From PALSA-911 sp963839645 (GTDB lineage Bacteria > Pseudomonadota > Alphaproteobacteria > Acetobacterales > Acetobacteraceae), in assembly GCA_963839645.1 (NCBI GenBank), contig CAWIVZ010000008.1:310001-374000 (forward strand): a stretch of DNA of 64,000 bases, in the 5' to 3' direction. The notes below the pieces were generated by a model that saw nothing but the letters and a program-made list of their open reading frames with translations, was not told the DNA's origin and made no database searches. Made by a program: the position numbers and the translations under genes. This document shows, piece by piece, positions 19,305 to 27,698 of the stretch (the first letter of the stretch is position 1; the number at the start of each line of letters is the position of its first letter).

Positions 19305-19695
19305 ATGAGCATCTTCGGCTCGATCATGCACAAGATCTTCGGATCATCCCCGGCCGCCGCCGCTACGCCTGCTGCTGACGCCGCTGCCCCGGCGGCCGAC
19401 GGCGCTGCGGCTGCCGGCGCAGCCTCTGCCGGCCCTCCGGTCGATGTGGTGGCGGTGCTGACCGGCATGGCTTCGCAAAACAGTCAGAAGCTGAATTGGG
19501 AGGCCTCGATCGTCGATCTGATGAAGCTGCTCGGCCTCGACAGCAGCCTCGACGCACGCAAGATGCTCGCCGACGAGCTTGGCTACACTGGCGACACCAA
19601 TGATTTCCGCGACGATGAACGTGTGGCTGCACAAGCAGGTTATGGTGCAGCTCGCCGAAAACGGCGGCATCGTGCCCGACAGCCTACGGGTCTGA
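19305..19695 (+). pseudogene. DUF3597 family protein (frameshifted near C-terminus)
   Basis: The short protein starts MSIFGSIMHKIFG, continues with a long Ala/Pro linker, and ends in the DUF3597 domain (VDVVAVLTGMASQNSQKLNW, SIVDLMKLLGLDSSLDARK, LGYTGDT). Family proteins finish with MNxWLHKQVMxxLAENGG; that ending is present but one frame away. One extra T in the TTT at 19604-19606 explains it, and the corrected stop is at 19695. The domain resembles peptidoglycan-associated small proteins; its role is unknown. A strong terminator follows. Confidence 0.82.
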
Positions 19696-19746
19696 CGGCG
19701 AAGGAATCCCAGGGGCCGGTTTCCGGCCCTTGACCGATAGATGCCG

Positions 19747-19787
19747 GATCGGTTTGGGACCCTGTCCCAGACCGATCTTGCATTTTT
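19747..19787 (+). terminator. Rho-independent terminator after the DUF3597 gene
   Basis: A 14-bp stem (GATCGGTTTGGGAC paired with GTCCCAGACCGATC, one G-T wobble) closes a three-base loop at 19747-19777, followed by TTGCATTTTT. It lies between the convergent DUF3597 and LLM genes and is oriented for the plus-strand gene. Confidence 0.85.
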
Positions 19788-19795
19788 GGGCCGGT

Positions 19796-21102
19796 TCAGT
19801 CGTCGCCGGCAGCGTCGGCCCTTTCCGCCAGATCGACCGTCGGGACCTCGAAGCCCGCCGCCGGGCCGCGCTTGAACTTGTCTTTCTCTATAATGGCGTC
19901 ACTGGCGACGACCGAGCGTCCATAGGCCGGGATCGCCGGCACCGCATCCGGCTCCAGCGGCGCCATCCACTGCTTCCGCGCCAGGGCGGCCGCGATATAG
20001 GGCGCCAGTTCGGCTTCCTTGCGGGCGTCGCGCGCCGCCTGGTCCTTCTTCAGCTGCGGCATCACCTCGTTGGAGAACAATTCCAGACTGTCGATGATGT
20101 GCTCGTGCTTGTTGCGTCCGGCCTGCTGGATGAAGATCACCTGGTCCACACCGGCGTCCTCGTATTTCTGCATCCGCTCCAACAGCTGGGCGGGCGTGCC
20201 GATACCGTTGCCCTCCGCGAGCTTGGGAAGCTGGTCCCGCGCCAGCTGGAACCGCTCCCACACATTGGTGACCCCCGGCTTGTGCTGGCCGTAGGCGTAA
20301 AAATGGCCGAGCGCGTAGCCGAAGAACTGGAATGCCTCCAACCCGCGCGCCTTGGCTTCCTCCTCATCGTGATGCAGGAAAACCCGGTGACCATGGCGAT
20401 GTTGGCGTTCACCGTATGGCCGATCGGCACGCATGCCTCGGACTTGATGATGTCGTAGTATTCGGTCGCCCAGTTCGCCGCCTCCGCCGGATCGATGAAC
20501 GCGAAGGCCAGCGCGCCGATGCCGGCACGCGCCGCGGCGTGGATGGTTTCACGCGTCGAGCAGGCCACCCAGATCGGCGGATGCGGCTTCTGGTACGGCT
20601 TCGGCACCACGTTGCGGCAGGGCATGGAGAAGAACTGCCCCTCGAACCCCGGATACGGGTTCATCGCCATCATGTTGGCGGTCTGCTCGGTCGCCTCGGC
20701 CCACATCGCCTTCTTCTGCGCCGCTCGACATTGAAGCCTTCGAGCTCGGTGCGGGACGCCGATTGAGCCGGTGCCCCATTCCACCCGGCCGCTGGAGATC
20801 AGGTCCAGCGTCGCGATCCGCTCGGCTACCCGCGCCGGGGCATTGTAGCCTGGCGGGGACAGCACGACGGCGTGGCCGACATGGATTTGTTTCGTGCGCG
20901 CGGCGCAGGCGGCGAGGAACACTTCCGGCGCGGAGTTGTGCGAGTACTCCTCCAGGAAATGATGCTCGTTGGCCCACACATAGTCGTAGCCGAGCCGGTC
21001 CGCTGCCTCGACCTCCGACAGCGCATCCTGGAACAATTGATGCTCCGACATCTCCAGCCAGGGTCGGGGCAGTTGGAGTTCGTAGAGCAATCCGAATCGC
21101 AT
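19796..21102 (-). pseudogene. LLM-class flavin-dependent oxidoreductase, bacterial luciferase-like (three frameshifts)
   Basis: The protein begins MRFGLLYELQLPRPW and has EVEAADRLGYDYVWANEHHFLEEYSHNSAPEVFLA and VAERIATLDLISSGRVEWGTG, typical of alkanal-monooxygenase-like LLM proteins. Shifts near 20764 (+1) and 20718 (-1) compensate each other around SASRTELEGFNVE, and a third near 20380 (-1, in a run of A on the plus strand) interrupts the path to FLHHDEEEAKARGLEAF. All conserved blocks are present in one frame or another, so a sequence error is possible. It is the last gene of the minus-strand unit starting at 24775. Confidence 0.78.
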
Positions 21103-21142
21103 GGCGTGCTTCCCTTATCGTTGGTTTCAACCGGATCCGGAC

Positions 21143-22213
21143 TTAACTGAAAGCCCGCTTGATCTTTGCCCAGTCCTCGATCGCCTGTTCCTGGCCGGGA
21201 ATGAGCTGGATGGTGAACTGGGTGTAGCCGGCGTCGCGCAGGCCCTCGATCCGGGCCGTGATCTCGGCCTGCGGGCCGGTGAAGGTGTTCATGCGGATCA
21301 GTTCCGCGTTGATGAACTGCCGCTCATCGGGCTTCACGAACATCAGGTGGCCGCGATGGTTGTGCAGATACGGCGCATCCGCCGGCTCGAATTTCCGCGC
21401 GGAAGCCACGTAGCCCTGCACCAGGTCGGCCACCGCAGGCGGCATGGGCGAACTGTTGGGCAGGCCGGACAGCGCCTCGTCCGCCGCGCGGTGCAGCATC
21501 ACCGCCGCGCGCGGCCCTGCCTGCGCCATGGCCCGGGGGCTGTCGGCGGCCTCCCCCGGTTCCAGCACGCAGCCAAGGGCGAAGGCGGTCGCCTGAAGAT
21601 CCGCGCGGTCGTTACCGGCTTTCTCCCAGGCCTGTTGCATGGCGTTCAACCAGGAGATCCCGACCGCGTCGTTACCGACGAAATTGATCCATCCCGCGCC
21701 CAGCTTCGCCGTCAGTTCCATGCCCCTGGGGCCGAACGCGGACAGATGCAGCGCCACCGCATCGCGGGTGTTGATCAGACCAAGATCGGGATTAAGGAAG
21801 CGGATCTTGTGCTTCTGGCCCTCGAAAGTGGTTTCGAGGGTCTCCTCGTCCAGCAGTCCCATGACGACGCGGATATACTCCGCCATGTCCGACAGCTTCA
21901 CCGCCCCCTGCCCCATCGCGCGGCGGGCGGAAAAGCCGGTGCCGATGCCGAAATCGATCCGGCCCGGCGCCAGCTTGTTCAGGCTGGCGAAGGCACAGGC
22001 CGTGGCCGGCGCGATGCGGTTGGAAGGCACCAGCACGCCGGTGCCCAACCGGATACGACTGGTCTTCATCGCCGCCGCGGCCATCGCCACGAACGGGTCG
22101 GCCGTCAGCATCTGCGTGTCGTAGAACCAGGCATGGCTGAAGCCGAGTTCCTCGGCACGCTGCGTGACCTGCCAGGAAGCCGCGTCCGTGGCGAGCGCAA
22201 TGCCGAAATCCAT
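21143..22213 (-). CDS. LLM-class flavin/F420-dependent oxidoreductase, intact
   Basis: A complete 356-residue TIM-barrel LLM protein beginning MDFGIALATDAASWQ. It shows RAEELGFSHAWFYDTQ, SRIRLGTGVLVPSNRIAPATA, LNKLAPGRIDFGIGTGFSARRAMGQGA, and a C-terminal block FTGPQAEITARIEGLRDAGYTQFTIQ. The layout resembles methylenetetrahydromethanopterin reductase-like F420 enzymes as much as FMN monooxygenases; the cofactor cannot be decided from sequence by eye. It lies 22 bases after the MoaD-like gene and 40 bases before the next LLM gene, in the same transcription unit as the molybdenum hydroxylase. Confidence 0.88.
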   Translation of the reverse strand: MDFGIALATDAASWQVTQRAEELGFSHAWFYDTQMLTADPFVAMAAAAMKTSRIRLGTGVLVPSNRIAPATACAFASLNKLAPGRIDFGIGTGFSARRAMGQGAVKLSDMAEYIRVVMGLLDEETLETTFEGQKHKIRFLNPDLGLINTRDAVALHLSAFGPRGMELTAKLGAGWINFVGNDAVGISWLNAMQQAWEKAGNDRADLQATAFALGCVLEPGEAADSPRAMAQAGPRAAVMLHRAADEALSGLPNSSPMPPAVADLVQGYVASARKFEPADAPYLHNHRGHLMFVKPDERQFINAELIRMNTFTGPQAEITARIEGLRDAGYTQFTIQLIPGQEQAIEDWAKIKRAFS

Positions 22214-22235
22214 CCGGCGTCTCCTCGTTGAAATT

Positions 22236-22496
22236 CTACCCGCCTTCGATCTTCGGAATGAAGAACACTTCCGCGCCCGGCTTCACCGGCTGCATGTAGT
22301 CGATCTCGTACAACTCGCCGTCGATGGCGATGGTGGTTTCTTCTTCCAGATGGAAGCCAAGACCGGGGAACAGACGGTCCATCTCCTTGATCACGCCGCG
22401 AAGCGTCTTCGCCATTACGGCGAATTCCGTCACGCCCCCGGTGTAGCGCCGGCTAAAGCCGCTGGTGAAAACGACCCTGGCCGGCGCGTCCGACAC
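22236..22496 (-). CDS. MoaD/ThiS-type ubiquitin-like sulfur-carrier protein ending in Gly-Gly
   Basis: The 86-residue protein has the beta-grasp pattern of MoaD/ThiS: an N-terminal strand (ARVVFTSGFSRRY), a helix (KTLRGVIKEMDRLFPGLG), a strand with AIDGELY, and the ending EVFFIPKIEGG. The terminal Gly-Gly is the site that E1-like enzymes adenylate and thiocarboxylate. It starts two bases after the stop of the molybdenum hydroxylase gene, so it is co-expressed. It might serve molybdenum-cofactor sulfuration or a dedicated sulfur-transfer step. No E1 or MoaE-like gene is nearby, so the cognate activating enzyme is elsewhere. Confidence 0.8.
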   Translation of the reverse strand: MSDAPARVVFTSGFSRRYTGGVTEFAVMAKTLRGVIKEMDRLFPGLGFHLEEETTIAIDGELYEIDYMQPVKPGAEVFFIPKIEGG

Positions 22497-22498
22497 GG

Positions 22499-24775
22499 TT
22501 ATTCCGCCGCCTGCGGCAGTTCCAGGGCAGCCAGCACCTTCGGCGGCGACATCGGCAGCGAGGTCATGCGCCGGCCGATGGCGTTCTCGATCGCATTGGC
22601 GATCGCGGCCATCGGCGGGCAGATGTTCACCTCACCCACGCCCTTCGCCCCATAGGGATGGTTCGGGTTCGGCACCTCCACCAGCACCGGCTCGATCATC
22701 GGCAGGTCGGAGGCCACCGGCACCCGGTAATCGAGGAAGCCAGCGTTATCCAACAGGCCCTTGGCGTTGTAGATGTATTCCTCGTTCAACGCCCAGCCGA
22801 TGCCCTGCACCACGCCGCCCTGGATCTGGCCTTCCACGTAGCTCGGGTGGATGGCGCGGCCCACGTCCTGGGCGGCGACAAAGCGCAGGATGGTGACCTT
22901 GCCGGTCTCCGGATCGACCTCCACATCGCAGAACTGCGTGGCAAAGCCAGGCGCCTGGCCGCCGGCATTCAGCGAGGCCGCAGCCACCAGCGGTCCGCCG
23001 GTCGCCGCCGCCTTGGAGGCGATGTCCTTCAGCGACAGCGGATCGAAGTTGCCCACATTGGTGCCGGCCGGCTTGGCGAAGCCGTCTTCCCAGACCACGC
23101 CTTCCGGGTCCACATCCCAGATCATCGCCGCGCGGCGGCAGAGGTCCTTGATCAGCACCTTGGTGGCGTTCACCACCGCCGTGCCGGTGGCGAAGGTCAC
23201 GCGCGAACCGCCGGTCACGTGGGTATAGCCGACCGACCCGGTGTCCACGACAGTCGCGCGAACCAGATTGTAGTCGATGCCCAGCGTCTCAGCAGCCATG
23301 ATCGCCATGGAAGCGCGCGACCCGCCGATGTCGGGGCTGCCGGTGGCCACCAGCACGGTGCCGTCGGCGTTGATCTCCATCGTGGCGCTGGATTCACCGC
23401 CGCCGTTGAACCAGTAGCCGGAGGCCACGCCGCGGCCCTGGTTCGGGCCGAGCTTGGTCTTGTAGCCGGGATGGTTCAGCACTGCCTTCACCGTCTCGGC
23501 GTAGCCGGCATGGGCGTGCTTCGGCCCGAAGATCGTCGGCGTGCCAATGCCGGCGGCATTCTTCAGGCGCAGCTCCGCCGGGTCCATGCCGATCTTCTTG
23601 GCCAGGATGTCCAGCACCGATTCCACCGCGAAGGCGGAAATCGGCGAGCCGGGCGCACGGTAAGCGGCCGCCTTCGGCCGGTTGGAAACCACGTCGTAAC
23701 CAACCGCGCGGGAATTGGCGATGTCATACGGCGCATAGGCGCACAGGCAGGCATTCATCACCGGCGAGCCGGGAAAAGCGCCCGCCTGGAACTTGAAGAT
23801 GCCGTCGGCGGCAACGATCTTGCCGTCCTTCGTCACGCCGATCTTCACCCACATGGAGGAACCGGAGGTCGGGCCGGAAGCCTTGAAGGTTTCTTCCCGC
23901 GTCATGGTCAGGCGCACCGGCGCGCCGGACTTCCTCGACAGCAGCGCGGCCACCGGCTCCAGATAGGTAACGGTCTTGCCGCCGAAACCGCCGCCGATCT
24001 CGGCGGGATGCACCAGCAGGTCGCCCAGCTTCATCTTCAGGATCTGCGCCGTCAACGCGCGCATCTGGAAATGTCCCTGGCTGGAACACCAGATTTCGCC
24101 CTGCCCGTCGGCATCCATGCGGGCCACGCAGGCATGCGGCTCGATATAGGCCTGGTGCACCGCGGCGGTGGTGAATTCCTTCTCGACGATGACATCCGCC
24201 GCGGCAAAGCCCGCAGCAAGATCGCCGGTGCCGAATTCCAGGCGCTTGGAAATGTTGGACGGCTTGGTCGGCGCCGGCTCCACGCCGCGGGTGATCATGT
24301 CCTCGAACACCAGCGGCGCATCGGGCTTCATCGCCTCGTCAACATCGATGACGTGCGGCAGGATTTCGTAATCAACCTCGATCAGGCTCAGCGCCTGCGC
24401 GGCGATGCTGGCGCTGACCGCGGCCACGGCGGCAACGGAATGGCCTTCATACAGCACCTTCTCGCGCGCCATGATGTTGCGCGTGACATGCCAGAAATTC
24501 ACCGCGACACGTTCCGGGCCGATATAGTCGAACGTCTGCTCGGGGAAATCGGCCCCGGTGATCACCGCCTTCACGCCATGCAGCGCGCGCGCCTTGGAGG
24601 TATCGATCGAGCGGATGCGCGCATGCGCGTGCGGCGAGCGCAGGATACGGCCATACAGCGTGCCGGCCGGCTGGTAATCGCCGCCATACAGGGCACGGCC
24701 GGTAACTTTCGGCACCCCATCCGGACGAATAGGACGGGTTCCAACCCATTTGAACTGCTTGACGACGTCGTCCAT
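22499..24775 (-). CDS. Xanthine dehydrogenase-family molybdopterin-binding large subunit
   Basis: This 758-residue subunit shows the (a/b) hammerhead start (VGTRPIRPDGVPKVTGRALY), cofactor-binding GGGFGGKT, the AYRAPG loop, a QGGVVQGIGWAL segment and the catalytic Glu at about 715 in GAKGVGE. AYRAPG in place of the CO-dehydrogenase AYRCSFR loop indicates an aldehyde/purine/aromatic hydroxylase, not a CO dehydrogenase. Remarkably, no 2Fe-2S or FAD subunit gene flanks it. It is the first gene of a unit with the MoaD-like gene and two LLM oxidoreductase genes, suggesting consecutive oxidation steps of one substrate. Confidence 0.9.
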   Translation of the reverse strand: MDDVVKQFKWVGTRPIRPDGVPKVTGRALYGGDYQPAGTLYGRILRSPHAHARIRSIDTSKARALHGVKAVITGADFPEQTFDYIGPERVAVNFWHVTRNIMAREKVLYEGHSVAAVAAVSASIAAQALSLIEVDYEILPHVIDVDEAMKPDAPLVFEDMITRGVEPAPTKPSNISKRLEFGTGDLAAGFAAADVIVEKEFTTAAVHQAYIEPHACVARMDADGQGEIWCSSQGHFQMRALTAQILKMKLGDLLVHPAEIGGGFGGKTVTYLEPVAALLSRKSGAPVRLTMTREETFKASGPTSGSSMWVKIGVTKDGKIVAADGIFKFQAGAFPGSPVMNACLCAYAPYDIANSRAVGYDVVSNRPKAAAYRAPGSPISAFAVESVLDILAKKIGMDPAELRLKNAAGIGTPTIFGPKHAHAGYAETVKAVLNHPGYKTKLGPNQGRGVASGYWFNGGGESSATMEINADGTVLVATGSPDIGGSRASMAIMAAETLGIDYNLVRATVVDTGSVGYTHVTGGSRVTFATGTAVVNATKVLIKDLCRRAAMIWDVDPEGVVWEDGFAKPAGTNVGNFDPLSLKDIASKAAATGGPLVAAASLNAGGQAPGFATQFCDVEVDPETGKVTILRFVAAQDVGRAIHPSYVEGQIQGGVVQGIGWALNEEYIYNAKGLLDNAGFLDYRVPVASDLPMIEPVLVEVPNPNHPYGAKGVGEVNICPPMAAIANAIENAIGRRMTSLPMSPPKVLAALELPQAAE

Positions 24776-24908
24776 GGCTTTTCCCTCGACTGTGCTGCCC
24801 GGCCTGCGCGGCCCGGATTTGATGCAATCCTACTGGATTGTATGGGGTAAAATCGGAATGCGCGAGGGTCGCGCGGCCTGCAGGGACGTGTCAACTCGTC
24901 GCGGCGGG

Positions 24909-25109
24909 GAAGGAAGGCCAGGGGCGCTGCCCCTGGACCCCGCTAAGGGCAAGCCCTTAGAACCCGCGACTCGTTTGGGAGTCCAAGGAGGGCCTACTGA
25001 GACCGCGCATGGTCGGAGTAGGCCCTCCTTGCACTCCCAAACGAATGGATGGATTCCAAAGGCTAGCCTTTGGCGGGGGTCCAGGGGGCAGAGCCCCTGG
25101 CCTTCCTTC
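24909..25109. repeat. 201-bp imperfect inverted repeat with nested hairpins
   Basis: The outer arms, 24909-24924 and 25094-25109, are perfect 16-base complements. The arms continue inwards with high identity to about 24997 and 25018 (CGTTTGGGAGT and AAGGAGGGCCTAC on one side are matched on the other). Each arm holds its own small palindromes: CCAGGGGC/GCCCCTGG, CTAAGGGC/GCCCTTAG in the left arm and CAAAGGC/GCCTTTG in the right. The centre is a 20-base spacer. The element directly abuts the LLM stop codon at 25108-25110 and fills most of the 332-base gap before the hydroxylase gene. It looks like a dispersed genome repeat or small non-coding mobile element, and could act as a strong terminator/insulator. 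Confidence 0.85.
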
Positions 25110-26278
25110 ACTCGGCCGCGTCGCGCTTCACAGCCGCGAGGCGGTCGATCTCCGCCTGCACCGCCGCGGCGGACTGGCCGACGAACTCCTCGTGGTGATC
25201 GCGGGCATAAGCGTAGCTGCCCTGGCGCCAGTTCGCGCGAGCCCTGGAAGTGCGGGTGCACAAAGCGCGCCATCAGTTCGTAATGCCGCTTGGTCTGTTC
25301 CCAATCGGCCCAGTTCTGCGCCAGTTCCATGATCACGCCGAAGCCGCCGGAGCCCTTCTGCAGACGCTCGATGAACGCGATCGCGTCATCGGGCGTGCCG
25401 ATGCAGGCGGTGCCGGTTTCGATCATGAAGTAGGTATACGGGTCGGTCACGTCGGGCGGCACGATCGGGAAGGTCGCCACATCGCGAGAAATAGTCGCGG
25501 AAGCGGTCGAGGCCGAATTCGACGTTCTTCTTCGCCTGCTCACGGGTTTCGGCGATGTGCATCAGCGTCACCAGGCGCCAGTTCGTCGCGGTGCGGCACA
25601 TGGCCGTTGGCGCGCGCGGTGTCCGCATACAGGCCCCAGTTGCTCGTGTGATGCGCCATCGCATCGTCGCTGGTGCCGCCGATCGACAGCATGCCGAGGC
25701 CGTGCCGCCCCGCCGCCAGCGCGCCGGCGGGGGAGCGCGCGGCGGCGACGGCCATTTCCATGCGCGGACGGGTGTAGGGCGGAAGTTGCAGCTGCGCGTC
25801 GCGCAGGTCGAACCAGTCGGACTTGCGGGTGACGGACTTGCCGGCGAACAGCTCCATGCAGACATCGAGCGACTCGTTCATCATCCGGCGCTGGTCGGCC
25901 GGATTGACGCCGATCTTCTTCGCATCATGCACCAGCGAGCCGGGACCGACGCCGAACATCGCCCGCCCGCGGGTCATGTGGTCGAGCTGCACCATCCGGT
26001 CCGCGACGATGAAGGGGTTGTGGTAGGGCAGCGACACCACGCCGGTGCCGAGGCGGATGTGGCGGGTGCGTTCGGCGGCCGCGGCGATGAAGATCTCCGG
26101 CGAGCAGATGATCTCGAAGCCGCCGGAATGATGCTCGCCGATCCAGGCCTCGTTGTAGTTCAGGCGATCCAGATGCTACCAGCAATTCCATGTCGCGCTC
26201 CAGCGCCAGGGTCGGGTTCTCCCCGAGGGCGTGGAACGGCGCGAGAAAGATGCCGCTGCGCAGATATTGCTTGGTCAT
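25108..26278 (-). pseudogene. LLM-class monooxygenase, limonene-monooxygenase-like (four frameshifts)
   Basis: The reconstructed protein of about 390 residues starts MTKQYLRSGIFLAPFHALGE and contains LDRLNYNEAWIGEHHSGGFE, ERTRHIRLGTGVV, YHNPFIVADRMVQLDHMTRG and GRAMFGVGPGSLV, all typical of LLM monooxygenases of the limonene-1,2-monooxygenase type. Apparent extra bases near 26176, 25584, 25488 and 25238 break it into five pieces, all of which are otherwise well conserved. Correct reading ends at KRDAAE, stop 25108-25110, exactly where the inverted repeat begins. It is either a decayed gene or a poorly assembled one. Confidence 0.75.
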
Positions 26279-26467
26279 TCCCGGAAACTCCCGATCTGGT
26301 GAGGGCCGCGCGGACGGATGCGGTGCGAAAGCTACTGAACAGTAGCCTGCTTTCCGGTGGCTGGCCAGAGACCTGTCGGAAGGCCTCATCCCTTGCCGTA
26401 TCTGGCGCCCGCCTGTAGTCACCCGCGCGAGGCCCTCGCGCGGGACCGCAGCACACGGGAGATGTCC

Positions 26468-27001
26468 ATGAGCCGGCTTTTCGGGAATATGCGCCAGGTG
26501 GGCGTGGTGGTGCGCGACATCGAGGCGGCGATGCAGCACTGGTCACAGGTCTGCGGGATCGGGCCGTGGTTCTACACGGATCGTCTGGCGGTGACCGCCT
26601 TCACCTACATGGGCCAGCGCCACGACGACATTCATGTCTCCATTGCCCTGGCAAACTCGGGCGACGTGCAGATCGAACTGATCCAGCAGCGCTGCGAAAC
26701 CCCCAGCATGTACCGCGACTTCCTCGCCGCCGGGCACGAAGGCATGCAGCACTGGTCAAGCTGGCCGGTGAACTACCGGGAAAACTACGAACGCGCCCTG
26801 GCGGCCGGCTATACGGTCGCCCAGCAGGGCGAGAGCCCGCGCGGACCGTTCGTCTATTTTCGCAACGAGGGCCATCCCGGCACCGTGATCGAAATGGCGG
26901 AAGCCGCCCCCGAACGCATGCGCATCTTCGATCAGGTGCGCCAGGCGGCTCTGGACTGGGACGGCAGCGACCCGATCCGGCGGACCTGGCCCACGGCCTG
27001 A
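26468..27001 (+). CDS. VOC-family (glyoxalase/epimerase fold) protein
   Basis: The 177-residue protein is a vicinal-oxygen-chelate fold with MRQVGVVVRDIEAAMQHW at the start (metal ligands of the family include the first His, which is absent here), then GDVQIELIQQ, EGMQHWSSW and the closing block YFRNEGHPGTVIEMAE. It resembles methylmalonyl-CoA epimerase-like and ring-cleavage-dioxygenase-like proteins. The substrate is unknown. ATG 26468 is chosen because GGGAG lies seven bases before it. It is divergent from the LLM gene at 26278 and followed 14 bases later by gtrA-type gene. Confidence 0.8.
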   Translation: MSRLFGNMRQVGVVVRDIEAAMQHWSQVCGIGPWFYTDRLAVTAFTYMGQRHDDIHVSIALANSGDVQIELIQQRCETPSMYRDFLAAGHEGMQHWSSWPVNYRENYERALAAGYTVAQQGESPRGPFVYFRNEGHPGTVIEMAEAAPERMRIFDQVRQAALDWDGSDPIRRTWPTA

Positions 27002-27015
27002 CCGGCAAGGCGCGG

Positions 27016-27444
27016 ATGAGATTGACCACTGCCCTCGCGCGGGCGGTTGGCCCGGCGCGGGCCATCGTGCTGCTGCAATTCCTGAAATTCGGCGTGGTCG
27101 GCACCTTCGGCTTCGTGGTGGATACGTCGACCGTCTACGCCTTGCGTGGCAGCCTCGGGCTGTACGGCGCCGGCGCCGCCGCCTATCTGACCGCGGCCAG
27201 CGGCAATTGGGTACTCAATCGGATATGGACCTTCCGCGGCAAGGGCGGACAGCCGGCGCACCGGCAATGGGCGCTGTTCCTGATGGCCAACCTCGTCGGC
27301 TTCATGCTCAACCGCGGCACCTATGCCATCCTCGTGACCTTCGTGCCGCGCTGCGCGGCCGAGCCGGTCTGGGCCGTGGCCGCGGGATCCATCGCCGGGC
27401 TGTGGACCAATTTCTTCCTGTCGCGGAAGCTGGTGTTCCGCTGA
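27016..27444 (+). CDS. GtrA-family membrane protein
   Basis: A 142-residue protein with four transmembrane helices and GtrA signatures QFLKFGVVGTFGFVVDTSTVY, NWVLNRIWTFR and GLWTNFFLSRKLVFR. Members are thought to move polyprenyl-phosphate sugars across the inner membrane for surface polysaccharide modification. It precedes a polyprenyl-phosphate sugar transferase and a glycosyltransferase gene, which supports a role in surface glycan assembly. Confidence 0.88.
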   Translation: MRLTTALARAVGPARAIVLLQFLKFGVVGTFGFVVDTSTVYALRGSLGLYGAGAAAYLTAASGNWVLNRIWTFRGKGGQPAHRQWALFLMANLVGFMLNRGTYAILVTFVPRCAAEPVWAVAAGSIAGLWTNFFLSRKLVFR

Positions 27445-27698
27445 TCGGTAAAGCGCCGGTGACGGTTCGGTCCGCACCGCCGCTTTGATTTGCCATCTTA
27501 ACTAATTGGTAATGTCGTTAATGCAGCTTTCAGTTGTGTTAAGGAATATTGTCCAATGCAACAACCTCTCTCCGCCCGGCCGCTTCCCGCCCGCCACCCG
27601 CTCCGGCCGCCCTAGCCGCGCGCCCGCCGCAGGAAAACCGGCGCCGCCCCGTAGAGCCGGCGCAAGACACGGCCACCAGCAAGGAATGCGGTGCGGTC

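Noticed and set aside
22499..24775. Carbon monoxide dehydrogenase large subunit
   Set aside because: The active-site loop reads AYRAPG, not the CO-dehydrogenase AYRCSFR.
24909..25109. CRISPR array or insertion sequence
   Set aside because: No direct repeats with regular spacers and no transposase ORF; it is a single large inverted repeat.
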